From Mycolicibacterium litorale (GTDB lineage: Bacteria > Actinomycetota > Actinomycetes > Mycobacteriales > Mycobacteriaceae), in contig CP019882.1 in assembly GCA_002007745.1 (NCBI GenBank), forward strand, positions 1,302,001-1,366,000: 64,000 bases of DNA, read 5' to 3'. Positions within the stretch are counted from its first letter, which is position 1. Every line of letters starts with the position of its first letter. Positions 45,574 to 55,445 of this stretch are shown piece after piece. A program made the translations under genes and the position numbers. The notes under the pieces were generated by a model, which was not told the origin of the DNA, ran no database searches, and saw nothing but the letters and a program-made list of their open reading frames with translations.

Positions 45574-47856
45574 GTGCTGCAAACCATCGCTCACCTGGCC
45601 ATTCGCGCGCCCAAGCGGATTGTCGGCGCGGCGGTGCTGGTGATGGTTGCGGCCGCGGTGTTCGGCATCCCGGTGGCCGGCAGCCTGTCCGCCGGTGGCT
45701 TCGTCGACCCCACCTCGGAATCCAGTCAGGCCGGGCGGCTGCTCGACGAGAAGTTCGGCCAGAGTGACCAGCAGTTGCTGATTACCGTCAGTGATCCGGC
45801 GGGGGCCACCAGCCCCGCCGCCCGGACCGTGGGGACCGGGATCGTGGACCGGCTCAAGGCCTCGCCGCATGTACTGGGCGTCAGTTCGCCGTGGACCTCG
45901 CCACCGGCCGCCGCGGGGGAGCTGCTCAGCAAGGACGGCACGATCGGGCTCGTCGTCGCGATCATGGACGGCGGTGAGAACGGCGCCCAGAAGTACGCCA
46001 AGGCCCTGGTCGCAGACATCGTCCACGACCAGGATGGCGTGACCGTCCGGGCCGGTGGCACCGCGATGATCTACTCGCAGATCACCGAGCAGACCCAGCG
46101 TGACCTGCTGATGATGGAGTCGATCGCGGTTCCGCTGAGTTTCGTGGTGCTGGTCTGGGTGTTCGGCGGGCTGGTCGCTGCGGCGCTGCCGCTGGCGGTG
46201 GGGCTGCTGGCGATTCTGGGCTCGATGGCGGTGCTGCGGCTGATCACGTTCTTCACCGATGTATCGATCTTCGGTCTGAACCTCAGCACCGCGCTGGGGC
46301 TGGCACTGGCCATCGACTACACGCTGCTGATCCTGAGCCGCTACCGCGACGAGGTCGCCGCCGGCGCCGACCGGGAGCACGCACTGCGGCGCACCATGGC
46401 CACCGCCGGACGCACGGTGCTGTTCTCGGCGACCACGGTGGCGCTGTCGATGTCGGCGATGATCCTGTTCCCGATGTATTTCCTGAAGTCGTTCGCCTAC
46501 GCCGGGATCGCGACCGTCGCGTTCGCGGCGGCGGCGGCGGTGATCGTCGGCCCGGCTGCAATCATCCTGCTCGGTGACCGGCTGGATTCCTTCGACATCC
46601 GCCGGCTCCTGCGCAGGATCAGCGGTCGGCCCGAACCGGCGGCCAAGGCGTTGCCGGAGATGTTCTGGTATCGGTCGACGAAATTCGTTATGGGACATGC
46701 CATTCCGATCGGGCTGGCGATCGTGGTCCTGCTGGTGCTGCTCGGTGTGCCGTTCCTGCGGGTGCAGTTCGGCAACCCCGACGACCGGGTGCTGCCCAGG
46801 ACCGCCTCGACTCACCAGGTCGGTGACCAACTGCGCACCGATTTCGCCAGCGACTTCAGCACCGCGGTCACCGTCGTGGTGCCCGACGCCGAGGGCATCA
46901 GCGCCGCCGAGTTCGGCCGCTACGCCGCGGACCTGTCCCGGGTGCCCGACGTCTCGCTGGTCTCCGCCCCCGGCGCGACCTACGTCGATGGCCGCGATGT
47001 CGGGCCGCCGTCAGCGCCGGCGGCCGTCGCCGGCGGTAGCGCCTTGCTGACCGTGCGCAGCACCGCGCCGCTGTTCTCCGAGGCATCCAAGGCGCAGCTG
47101 GACCGTCTGCACACCGTGGCGCCACCGGGCGGGCGGGAGGTGCTGATGGGCGGCGGCGCGCAGGCCAACCGCGACAGCGTGCAGGCGATCATGTCGCGAA
47201 TGCCGTTGGTGCTCGGGCTGATCGCCGTCATCACGTTCGCGTTGCTGTTCCTGCTGACCGGCAGCGTGGTCTTACCGCTGAAGGCGCTCATCCTCAACGT
47301 GCTGTCGTTGTCCGCGGCCTTCGGTGCCCTGGTGTGGATCTTTCAGGAGGGCCATCTGGGGGCATTCGGCACCACCCCGACCGGGACGATGGAAGCCAAC
47401 ATGCCGGTGCTGCTGTTCTGCATCGCGTTCGGGCTTTCCATGGACTACGAGGTGTTCCTGGTGGCCCGGATCCGGGAGTACTGGCTGGCCTCCGGAGCCG
47501 TTGGGCCGACGACATCGGGCCGAGCGCAGACGCGGGCCGACAACGACGAAAGCGTGGCGCTCGGGCTGGCCCGCACCGGCCGGGTGGTGACCGCTGCGGC
47601 ACTGATCATGTCGATCGCGTTCGCCGCCCTGATCGCCGCCCAGGTGTCCTTCATGCGGCTCTTCGGGGTGGGGCTGACGCTGGCCGTCCTGGTCGATGCC
47701 ACCCTGGTGCGGATGGCGCTGCTGCCGGCCTTCATGCATGTGATGGGACGGTGGAACTGGTGGGCGCCCAAGGCACTGACGCGCCTGCACCGGCGAATCG
47801 GCCTGCATGAGGGCCCGGCTGAGCCGGTGACCGCCGGGTTCGGGGTTCGCGACTAG
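45574..47856 (+). CDS. mmpL13: MmpL13-type RND lipid transporter, intact
   Basis: This is a 760-residue MmpL (RND superfamily) protein with twelve membrane segments and two periplasmic domains after segments 1 and 7. The proton-relay Asp-Tyr pairs are D248-Y249 (LALAIDYTLL) in segment 4 and D624-Y625 (LSMDYEVFL) in segment 10. MmpL proteins export complex lipids to the outer membrane. Position after the Rv1144-like SDR and before a methyltransferase matches mmpL13a/mmpL13b, which are split in M. tuberculosis but form one continuous frame here. GTG 45574 follows GAAGG by about eight bases. No MmpS partner is adjacent. Confidence 0.93.
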   Translation: MLQTIAHLAIRAPKRIVGAAVLVMVAAAVFGIPVAGSLSAGGFVDPTSESSQAGRLLDEKFGQSDQQLLITVSDPAGATSPAARTVGTGIVDRLKASPHVLGVSSPWTSPPAAAGELLSKDGTIGLVVAIMDGGENGAQKYAKALVADIVHDQDGVTVRAGGTAMIYSQITEQTQRDLLMMESIAVPLSFVVLVWVFGGLVAAALPLAVGLLAILGSMAVLRLITFFTDVSIFGLNLSTALGLALAIDYTLLILSRYRDEVAAGADREHALRRTMATAGRTVLFSATTVALSMSAMILFPMYFLKSFAYAGIATVAFAAAAAVIVGPAAIILLGDRLDSFDIRRLLRRISGRPEPAAKALPEMFWYRSTKFVMGHAIPIGLAIVVLLVLLGVPFLRVQFGNPDDRVLPRTASTHQVGDQLRTDFASDFSTAVTVVVPDAEGISAAEFGRYAADLSRVPDVSLVSAPGATYVDGRDVGPPSAPAAVAGGSALLTVRSTAPLFSEASKAQLDRLHTVAPPGGREVLMGGGAQANRDSVQAIMSRMPLVLGLIAVITFALLFLLTGSVVLPLKALILNVLSLSAAFGALVWIFQEGHLGAFGTTPTGTMEANMPVLLFCIAFGLSMDYEVFLVARIREYWLASGAVGPTTSGRAQTRADNDESVALGLARTGRVVTAAALIMSIAFAALIAAQVSFMRLFGVGLTLAVLVDATLVRMALLPAFMHVMGRWNWWAPKALTRLHRRIGLHEGPAEPVTAGFGVRD

Positions 47857-47892
47857 TCTGGCCCGGGGCGGCTCGGTGAACGGAGACCAGAG

Positions 47893-48528
47893 ATGACGGC
47901 ACAGACCTTCGACCACCCGTTCTTCGCGCGAATCTGGACGGTGATGTCCGCGCACGAATCGGGCGTCATGAAGAAGATGCGGACCGAAAACCTCGCCGGA
48001 CTGAGTGGACGGGTACTGGAGGTCGGCGCGGGCACCGGAACCAACTTCGCGTTCTATCCCGACACGGTGACCGAGGTCGTCGCGCTCGAACCGGAGACCC
48101 GACTGGCGCCGTTGGCTCGCGAAGCCGCCGCGGCGGCCCCTGTCCCGGTGACGGTGATCGAGTCGACCATCGAGACCATGCCCGCTGCCGAACCCTTCGA
48201 CGCGGTGGTGTGCTCTTTGGTGCTGTGTTCGGTCGACGATCCCGATGGTGTTCTGCACCAACTCAATTCGGTGCTCAAACCCGGTGGGGAGTTGCGCTAC
48301 TTCGAGCACGTCGCCACCGAGGGGTGGCGTGGCGGGCTGCAGCGGTTGGCCGATGCGACGATCTGGCCGCGAATGGCCGGCAACTGCCACACCCACCGCG
48401 ACACCGAGCGGGCGATCGCCGGCGCCGGTTTCACTATCGGCACCGCCCGCCGTGCGGCCACCTTCCCGGCGTGGGTGCCGCTGCCGGTGCAAGAGGTGGC
48501 GTTGGGGCGGGCCGTCAAGGGCGGATAG
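47893..48528 (+). CDS. Class I SAM-dependent methyltransferase (Rv1147-like)
   Basis: This is a 211-residue methyltransferase. Motif I reads VLEVGAGTGTNFAFYP, motif II has VVALEPETRL with the acidic residue, and motif IV is VVCSLVLCSVDDPDG. A final hydrophobic or amphipathic stretch (WVPLPVQEVALG) is typical of the phospholipid-methyltransferase-like group. Order after mmpL13 matches Rv1147, so it might modify the lipid MmpL13 moves (inference). GGAG lies seven bases before ATG 47893. A TAGTCT hexamer at 47855-47860 could be its -10. Confidence 0.85.
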   Translation: MTAQTFDHPFFARIWTVMSAHESGVMKKMRTENLAGLSGRVLEVGAGTGTNFAFYPDTVTEVVALEPETRLAPLAREAAAAAPVPVTVIESTIETMPAAEPFDAVVCSLVLCSVDDPDGVLHQLNSVLKPGGELRYFEHVATEGWRGGLQRLADATIWPRMAGNCHTHRDTERAIAGAGFTIGTARRAATFPAWVPLPVQEVALGRAVKGG

Positions 48529-48555
48529 GGCCCGCCGCACTCCCGCCGCGGGCTC
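48528..48555 (+). terminator. Possible terminator after the methyltransferase
   Basis: GGGCCCGC (48528-48535) can pair with GCGGGCTC (48548-48555) at six central bases, around a loop of 12. There is no T-tract. It is the only strong hairpin between the methyltransferase and the exported DUF4214 gene. Confidence 0.35.
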
Positions 48556-48672
48556 GGAGCGACGTCGCTGGTAACAGTTCACGACGGTTCTGTGAACGAC
48601 CTGTATTTACGCTGACGGTAATTATATGGTTCGGTGGCGCCCAGGCTGGGCGGCATACGAACGGGGGCATAC

Positions 48673-50801
48673 ATGCGCGGTGTCGGGCGTCGTCAGCGCA
48701 GGGGACAGCAGAAGACTCTGCCGGTGGTGCGGTGGCTGCAGGTGGGCGTGGTGGCTGCGGGAGTCGGCCTCGCGCTGTCGGCCGCGCCGGCGATCGCGGC
48801 CGCCGACGACGGTGCGGATTCCGCGGTGAAGTCCTCGGCCAGCCCGGCCGGGCCGGCGACCAAGGCGCATCGGTCATCGGCCGCATCGACACACCTCGGC
48901 AGCGCACCAACCGGTGGCAAGGTGGTCTCCGGTGGTGTCGCCGTGGCGAGCCGCAAGCCGGTTCGCGCCGCCGTGTCGGAGGTGCGGGGAGCTCGGGTCA
49001 GGTCCTCGGTGACCGCTGCGGCAGCGGCGGACACCGCCTCGAGACTGCCCGCTGCCCATCCGGCCGCCGGCAGGGCCCGCGCGGCGGAGGTGCCCGCTGC
49101 CTCCGCCACGACGGTGGACAGCGCCCTGGGCAACGTGGCGGCGTTCTTCGGTCTTCCCGGCGCTCCGGCGACGTCGGCGCCGACCTTGTCGGCCGTACCG
49201 ATGATGATTCGCCTCCAACTCGACGATTGGTTCGGCGGCTCGGTGCCGACGCAGCCGATGGACCCGACAACGGTCATCACCGGCCTGTTCCGTCAGGTCC
49301 TGCGGGAGGATCCCGACGCCACCGAACTGCAGAACTACACCGCCGTGTGGAACGCCTTCGGGCTCAACGGTGTCGTCGCAGGGCTCTACAGCTCCACCCA
49401 GTTCCGTCAGACCCAGGTGACCAACTACTACCTCGAACTCTTGGGGCGCACCCCGACCTCATCTGAACTGGCTTGGGACACAAGCAAACTGATCTGGGGC
49501 ATGCCCGAGCCGGTGCTGGCGGCGCAAATCGCGTCCAGCCCGAGTTCTACTCGGACAGCAGTGGCGGCGAGGTCCCCGGGTATGGGCCGTCGGCCACCAC
49601 CTTCGTCAAACTGCTCTACCGCGCGATGGCCGGCCAGGCTGCCGATCCCACCGCCGCGCCGGTCTACATCCAGCAACTCCAGGCCGGGCTGCCGGCGCCG
49701 CTGGTCTCGTTGCAGTTCGTCACCAGCGACACCTTCCGCGCGGCCAAGATCCAGGAGATCTACCAAGTCGCCCTGGGCGAGGCCGCGACGACCGACCAGA
49801 TCTCGCAATACGAAAGCCGCTGGTACTTCGACGGCGGGCTGGCCGGAATCGCCACCACCCTGCTGGCCAGCGCGGCCAACATCGATCGCATCGAGGCGGG
49901 ACAAGTGACGCTGCCGGATATGCAGGCGGCCGCCCAACTCCAGCAGTTGCTGCTGGCGAATTACACCTCCGACCCCGACGGCTTCGTCAAACTGATGAAC
50001 ACCCTGCTCAATGCGAGCGAGGCGAGCCCTTGCTCGGCGACCAGCGCCACCTGCAACACCGCGCTCTACAACCTGCTCACGTCCGGCGGCAGCGATCGCG
50101 GGTTCCCCAACAGCGCACTGCAGGTCGCCGGGATGACGGCCAACGTCGGGAGCTTGATCCCGACGCAGAACGAGATCGACATGAGCAAGTCGCTGGTGTA
50201 CCCGTTGACCGACCACACCACCCTGGACACCTACTTCGCCGGCGGCACGATCCTGCCACCGGGCGGGGTGATCCTCACCGCCGACGACGGCACCTTCATC
50301 GTCGACGGTCACCACCGCTGGTCGGCCATCTTCGTCATCAATCCGAACGCCCAGGTGAGCACCGTGGACATGGGCTACGTGCCCAACCCGCAGGAGGCGC
50401 TGAAGGAGGCCCAGATCGGCGTCGTCGCCCAGACCGGCTACCTGAAGACCGCGACCACCAGTGGGGCCAATCTGTACACGGTGGACCAGGCCGTCTTCTA
50501 CGCGACGGTGAACGACTACATCCTCAACGGCACGACGAAGAACCCACCGGACACGGTCGAGGTGTTGAAGTCCTTCACCAAGTACCTGGGCCTGGATGGT
50601 CAGACTCAGGAGCAGAAACTGGCCAGCATCGATGCCTACCTGTGGGGCAACGTGTTGCGGATGCGGCAGTACAACCAGCCGATCCCCGACGCCACCAGTC
50701 GTGACGTGATGCCGCAGGTCGAACCGCTGACGCCGATCCTGAACTATCTGCAGAGCGGCGCGCTGAGCTACACCTTCCCCACCATCGCCTACCTGGGGTA
50801 G
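48673..50801 (+). pseudogene. Exported DUF4214 protein with ParB-like C-terminal domain, frameshifted once
   Basis: About 709 residues if one base is restored. A long mycobacterial-type signal sequence (WLQVGVVAAGVGLALSAAPA then IAAADD) is followed by an Ala-rich low-complexity stretch of about 120 residues. DUF4214 repeats follow (FRQVLREDPDATELQNYTAV, YYLELLGRTPTSSELAW, and LYRAMAGQAADPTAAP after the shift). The C-terminal domain has GTFIVDGHHRWSAIFVI (about 540-556), resembling the ParB/sulfiredoxin-fold DxHHR motif of ParB-like nucleases. The shift is at CCC (49539-49541): one more C reads ASSPEFYSDS. It is unusual to see such a domain in a secreted protein. Function unknown. Confidence 0.8.
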
Positions 50802-50811
50802 GGGTCGCGAT

Positions 50812-51528
50812 TCACTGCTGCAGCAGGCTGGGCAGCTGCTGCATCAGCCGCGGCAGCGCCGTGCTGGCCGACTCCCGGATCGACACCGTCGCGATCGCAG
50901 TCAGCGGCGTCTGTTCGGGGTTGACCTCCACCACGACCGCGCCCTGGGCACGGGCGACCTCGGGCAGCCCCGCCGCCGGATAGACGATGCCGGAGGTGCC
51001 GACCACAACCAGCACCTCGGCGGTGGCCACCGCCTCGACCGCCGCCTGCCACGGTTCGTCGGGCAGTTGCTCGCCGAACCAGACGATGCCTGGCCGGATC
51101 AGGCCGCCACACTCGCAGTGCGGTGGCATCTTCTCCAGTTCAGGCTCGGGCATGTCCGGAAGCGGGCCGTGGTACCGCGACCCGCACGTGTCGCACCAGA
51201 ATTCCGAGAGGCTGCCGTGCAGGTGGTGCACGGGTCGACTGCCGGCCCGTTCGTGCAAGTCGTCCACGTTCTGGGTGATCACGGTGACGTCGGCATGGTC
51301 CTGCCAGGCCGCCACCGCGCGGTGGCCGGCGTTCGGGGCGACCTGCCCGACCAGGTGATGGCGCCACAGGTACCACGCCCACACCCGCTCGGGATGGGTT
51401 TGCCAACCGTCGGTGCTGGACAGTTCGTAGGGGTCATACTTGGCCCACAAACCGGTCTCATCGTCGCGAAAGGTGGGCACACCACTCTCGGCTGATATGC
51501 CCGCTCCGCTGAGCACCGCGATACGCAC
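50812..51528 (-). CDS. cobB: Sir2-family NAD-dependent protein deacylase
   Basis: This is a 238-residue sirtuin matching Rv1151c. It removes acyl groups from lysine using NAD+. Seen: [15 protein letters not shown] (8-22), [12 protein letters not shown] (85-96), catalytic His H104 in HLHGS, and zinc cysteines C112, C115, C138, C140. YLWR (Y53, R56) is the YxxR pair of class III sirtuins that recognise succinyl- and malonyl-lysine, so desuccinylase activity is expected in addition to deacetylation. GTG 51528 is set by TATTTT (51541-51536) seven bases upstream; TTG 51537 lies inside that hexamer and is rejected. Confidence 0.95.
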   Translation of the reverse strand: MRIAVLSGAGISAESGVPTFRDDETGLWAKYDPYELSSTDGWQTHPERVWAWYLWRHHLVGQVAPNAGHRAVAAWQDHADVTVITQNVDDLHERAGSRPVHHLHGSLSEFWCDTCGSRYHGPLPDMPEPELEKMPPHCECGGLIRPGIVWFGEQLPDEPWQAAVEAVATAEVLVVVGTSGIVYPAAGLPEVARAQGAVVVEVNPEQTPLTAIATVSIRESASTALPRLMQQLPSLLQQ

Positions 51529-51566
51529 GTCCCCCAAAATAGCCGGTCTAGGCGATACTTAGCATT
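51529..51566. promoter_or_regulatory. Divergent leaderless promoters of sirtuin and GntR genes
   Basis: TATTTT (minus, 51541-51536) is seven bases before GTG 51528. GATACT (plus, 51554-51559) is seven bases before GTG 51567; it departs from TANNNT only in its first base. Thirty-eight bases separate the starts. A GntR dimer binding here could control both genes. Confidence 0.55.
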
Positions 51567-51932
51567 GTGTCGGAGTTGGGGGCTTGGTTGCGCATCGATG
51601 TCGAGGCTGCACGTCCACTATTTGATCAGTTGAGAACCCAGGTCATCGAAGGTATCCGGGAGGGGCGGTTGCCGCCGGGCACCCGATTGCCCACGGTGCG
51701 AGAGCTCGCTGGTCAGCTCGGGCTGGCCGTCAACACCGTGGCGCGCGCCTATCGAGAATTGGAGACCGCCGGGATCGTGGAGACCCGGGGCCGGTTCGGG
51801 ACGTTCGTGGCGCGGGCCGATCCGGCCGACGCCGCGATGGCCGCGGCGGCCAACGCCTATGTCGAGGCGGCGCGCGCCCTCGGGCTGGCCAAGCACGAGG
51901 CCCTGCGCTACCTGGATTCGGCCTTCGATTGA
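51567..51932 (+). CDS. GntR-family regulator, YtrA type
   Basis: This is a 121-residue regulator made of a winged helix-turn-helix ([20 protein letters not shown] then [20 protein letters not shown]) and a very short helical C-terminus (about 80-121). The absence of an effector domain is typical of the YtrA subfamily, which dimerise through the short tail and often control ABC transporters. It matches Rv1152 in order. Its divergent promoter with the sirtuin gene makes that gene a candidate target. It converges on omt, four bases away. Confidence 0.9.
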   Translation: MSELGAWLRIDVEAARPLFDQLRTQVIEGIREGRLPPGTRLPTVRELAGQLGLAVNTVARAYRELETAGIVETRGRFGTFVARADPADAAMAAAANAYVEAARALGLAKHEALRYLDSAFD

Positions 51933-51936
51933 GCGG

Positions 51937-52763
51937 TCAGCCGAACTCCAACAGGGTGTAGGAGCCGCGGAACCGCCTGGTCGGGCCGAAGTGCCAGATC
52001 GCGGGGAACAGCTCGCGGAAGAAGAAGCCGCGTCCTCGGGGCATCGGAATATCGTGCACCGCCGTGATGCCGGGCACGGTGTTGACCAGGTCGGCCAGCT
52101 GGTCGGTGGTCAGGCTGAACGGCATCGGCGGCACCCGGTAGTGCCGGGAGGACCGCATGCCGTTGGGCGCCAGTTTCTTGACCAGCGCCGGTGGCAGGTC
52201 GAAGAACATCTGCCCGCCGGGGAAGCGCTTGGCGCATTCGACGATCAGGCTCATCGCCTCTTCGGGCTGCAGGTACATCAGCAGGCCCTCGGCAGTGATG
52301 AAGACACCGTTCGTGGCGTCGACCCGGTCCATCCAGCCGAAGTCGAGAGCGGACTGGGCGATGTTGGTGATCCGCGGGGAGGACGGCAGCAGGCGCTCAC
52401 GAAGTGCGATCACCGGGGGCAGGTCCACCGATAGCCAGCTGAACTCGGCGTGGGGAGCGCCTCGGTGACGCGCCAGAAGCTGGTCTGAAAACCTTCGGCC
52501 AACGCGACGACGGTGGCCTTCGGGTGCGCGGTCAGGTAGGCGATCGCACAGCCGTCGACGGCCAGTGACCGCAACGCCATCTCCTGGCCCTTGCGGCCGA
52601 ACTTGTCGAAGTCGAAGTCGATCGAGTCGCGGAGTTGGATCGCCATGGGGTCGTGCAGAATTGCGCCGGGCAGCCCGGCCTGATGGGCGCGGCCGTTGAG
52701 GGTCAGCAGCGCGGTCTCGGAGACGCCGCGGAGCTGACTGGCGTCGATTCTGGGATGGCTCAT
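51937..52763 (-). pseudogene. omt: O-methyltransferase of leucine carboxymethyltransferase type, frameshifted once
   Basis: This is a SAM-dependent methyltransferase of the PPM1/LCMT-like family, about 275 residues when one base is restored; its place matches omt/Rv1153c. The N-terminal frame (ATG 52763) runs through ALNGRAHQAG-like helices, FDKFGRKGQEMALRSLAVDG and LTAHPKATVVALAEGFQTSF. The C-terminal frame continues with FSWLSVDLPPVIALRERLLP, a GVFITAEGLLMYLQPEEA motif and the usual FFFRELFPAIWHFGP end. The shift is at CC (52460-52461): one extra G on the coding strand reads TEGAPHAEF. TAGGGT (52777-52772) lies eight bases before the ATG. Acceptor unknown. Confidence 0.82.
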
Positions 52764-52810
52764 TGCCGAAAACCCTACCCGCGGGGCGTGCCGGCGCTGG
52801 GCTCACGCGG

Positions 52811-53332
52811 TCAGCGCAATACTTTGGTCAGAGTGCGCAGATTGCGGGTGGTGGTCGACGACTTGTAGCGCTTCTTGCCCATCGTCTTGCCGATGGTGGA
52901 GTCCAGGGTGGACGACTTCGGCACCTGCCAGTACAGGACGCCGTCGCCGCGGGCGATCTTCTCCTCCGGTCCGGCGTCGTCGCCCAGCTCGGCCAGTTCG
53001 TCGAGCATGTCGGGGTCGCTGACGAACGTGACGTAGGAGTGGTGGCCGTCGACTTCGGGGGTGAACGGGTAGTTCTCGGCGATCGCGGCGACCGTGTCCA
53101 GCTCGTAGACCAGCACCCAGGCGTCATAGCCGAACGCCTCGCGAAGCGCCGCTTCGGCCTTCTGCCGCACGGTCGCTGCCGAGCCGCGAGCGTCGAGAAC
53201 CACGTTGCCGCTGGCGAGGACGGTTGCGACGTTGTCGAACCCGGCGCCGGTGAGGGCCGCGGCCACATCGGCCATCTTCAGCGTCACGCCGCCGACATTG
53301 ACTCCGCGGAGGAAAGCTGCGTAGCGCGTCAT
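52811..53332 (-). CDS. DUF1697 family protein
   Basis: This is a 173-residue DUF1697 protein. The family's opening YAAFLRGVNVGG is complete, followed by KMADVAAALTGAGFDNVATV and a closing KKRYKSSTTTRNLRTLTKV with the conserved TTRN motif. It is cytoplasmic and has no known biochemical role. ATG 53332 is chosen because TAACAT (53345-53340) lies seven bases upstream; the in-frame ATG 53362 would add ten unrelated residues. It follows omt on the same strand and is divergent from the F420 gene. Confidence 0.9.
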   Translation of the reverse strand: MTRYAAFLRGVNVGGVTLKMADVAAALTGAGFDNVATVLASGNVVLDARGSAATVRQKAEAALREAFGYDAWVLVYELDTVAAIAENYPFTPEVDGHHSYVTFVSDPDMLDELAELGDDAGPEEKIARGDGVLYWQVPKSSTLDSTIGKTMGKKRYKSSTTTRNLRTLTKVLR

Positions 53333-53346
53333 GCCAACGATGTTAG

Positions 53347-53928
<582 letters not shown>

Positions 53929-53957
53929 GAGCCCGCCGCCGCGTTAGTCTGACGGGC

Positions 53958-54134
53958 ATGGCCGAATCAGAGTCCGATCCGCAGGACGACACCAAGCGCA
54001 AGTTCCGCGAGGCACTGGAGCGCAAGAAGGCGAAATCGGCGGGCGGCTCCGCGCACACCGACGGTGGCGCGAAGCAATCCCGTTCGCATGGCCCGCTGGA
54101 GAGCCGGCGCGAATTCCGCCGCAAGAGCGGCTAG
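53958..54134 (+). CDS. Small basic protein, DUF5302-like
   Basis: This is a 58-residue, highly charged protein (DDTKRKFREALERKKAKSAG, ending RREFRRKSG) without membrane segments. It resembles the short actinobacterial DUF5302 family, of unknown function. TAGTCT (53945-53950) is seven bases before ATG 53958. It starts 29 bases after the F420 gene but appears to have its own promoter. Its stop overlaps the 3' end of the acyltransferase gene on the other strand. Confidence 0.8.
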   Translation: MAESESDPQDDTKRKFREALERKKAKSAGGSAHTDGGAKQSRSHGPLESRREFRRKSG

Positions 54135-55435
54135 CCGGAAAGGTTTGCCGCCGAGGGCTTTCCGAACGCCAGCACCCGTGCGGCGATCAACGCGACCAGC
54201 ATTGCCGCCACGCAGTACAGGCCGTCGTCCTTCAGGCCCCACTTGACCGACGCCAGGATAGCCAGCCCCGCCCCGCACAGCAGCGCGCCGACGGCAACGC
54301 TGCGCGCACCGCTGACCGCGACCGGGCCGTCCCAACCGGGCAGCGGGTTGTTCTCCAGTGGGCGAAGCCCGACGAACAACACCGCGACCAGCAACGACAT
54401 TAGCAACAGCTGCGCGATCGAGAGCACGAGGAAGTCGGGCCGGCCGGGATGGCGGGGATGTCCGGCGACGTCGAAAAGCAGATGCATCCCGAGTAGGGCC
54501 GGCATGTGCCACAGGTACAGCGTCATCGCACCCGAGTTGCCGATCGCGGTCAGCCACCACACCCGTGGCCGGCGCGCCCAGCGGCCGATCGCCGGTGCCG
54601 CGGCAACGGCCAGGCAACACATCATGATCGCGTGTCCGGCCAGCAGCAGCGACGGCGGTGTCATGTTGGGCAGCCGCTGCCCGTCGATGCCGACCAAGCT
54701 CAGGTCGTAGGGGCCGAACACCATCAGCGCGACGTTGACCGCCAGCAGTGCCGACGCCACGCCCAGTGCCCCCTCCCGGCGCAGCAGCCCGCGCCGGTAG
54801 GCGACCCCGAACATGCCGGGGATCAGCCACACGATCAGATTCAGGTAGCCCAGCGCGCGGTATTCCGGGTCGGCGAGCCGCAGGATATCGACGGCCGCGA
54901 CTGTCGCGTAGACCGCCGCCACCGCGCCGAACAACCGCCCCGCCGTGGTGATGCGGGCCAGTAGCGGCATCGCCGCCAGCATCAGGACGTAGGCGCCGAG
55001 GAACCACAGCAGCTGGATCGACACCCCGGCCACCGGGTCGTAGACGTGTTCGGGCAGCAGCCGGTGCAACACCGTCAGCGCCACCGCCCAGAACGTGAGG
55101 TAGTAGAACACCGGCCGAAAGAGCCTGATACAGCGCCGCATCAGCCACTGGCCCCAGCGGACATCGGCCCCCCAGGAGGCCAGACTGGCCGCCGCGCCGG
55201 CGAAGAAGAACAGCGGCATGATCTGAAAGAGCCAGGTGGCCGCTTGGAAGAACACCGACGTGGTCAGCAGATTGTCCCAATGCAGCACCCCGTCGGTGAT
55301 GACGCTGGTGGCCATCACGGTGTGGCCGGTGACCACGCCGAGCAGGGCGCAGATCCGGATCACGTCGAGGGCGCGATCGCGCTGCGGCGGGGTGTGCGCA
55401 GCGACGTCGGAGGGCGTCGGGAACGCCAGGTTCAT
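54131..55435 (-). CDS. Acyltransferase family 3 membrane protein
   Basis: This is a 434-residue integral membrane acyltransferase (AT3/OafA-like) with about ten to eleven segments. The typical start ALDVIRICALLGVVTGHT has the catalytic His, followed by a periplasmic Arg/His region (MPLFFFAGAAASLASWGADV). AT3 proteins transfer acyl groups to exported sugars, peptidoglycan or lipids; no SGNH domain is attached. ATG 55435 is fixed by TAGATT (55448-55443), seven bases upstream. The acceptor is unknown. Confidence 0.88.
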   Translation of the reverse strand: MNLAFPTPSDVAAHTPPQRDRALDVIRICALLGVVTGHTVMATSVITDGVLHWDNLLTTSVFFQAATWLFQIMPLFFFAGAAASLASWGADVRWGQWLMRRCIRLFRPVFYYLTFWAVALTVLHRLLPEHVYDPVAGVSIQLLWFLGAYVLMLAAMPLLARITTAGRLFGAVAAVYATVAAVDILRLADPEYRALGYLNLIVWLIPGMFGVAYRRGLLRREGALGVASALLAVNVALMVFGPYDLSLVGIDGQRLPNMTPPSLLLAGHAIMMCCLAVAAAPAIGRWARRPRVWWLTAIGNSGAMTLYLWHMPALLGMHLLFDVAGHPRHPGRPDFLVLSIAQLLLMSLLVAVLFVGLRPLENNPLPGWDGPVAVSGARSVAVGALLCGAGLAILASVKWGLKDDGLYCVAAMLVALIAARVLAFGKPSAANLSG

Positions 55436-55445
55436 GCAGGCGAAT

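Noticed and set aside
45514-46830. A 438-codon minus-strand frame opposite mmpL13
   Set aside because: No recognisable motifs, biased composition, and complete overlap with the conserved MmpL coding sequence.
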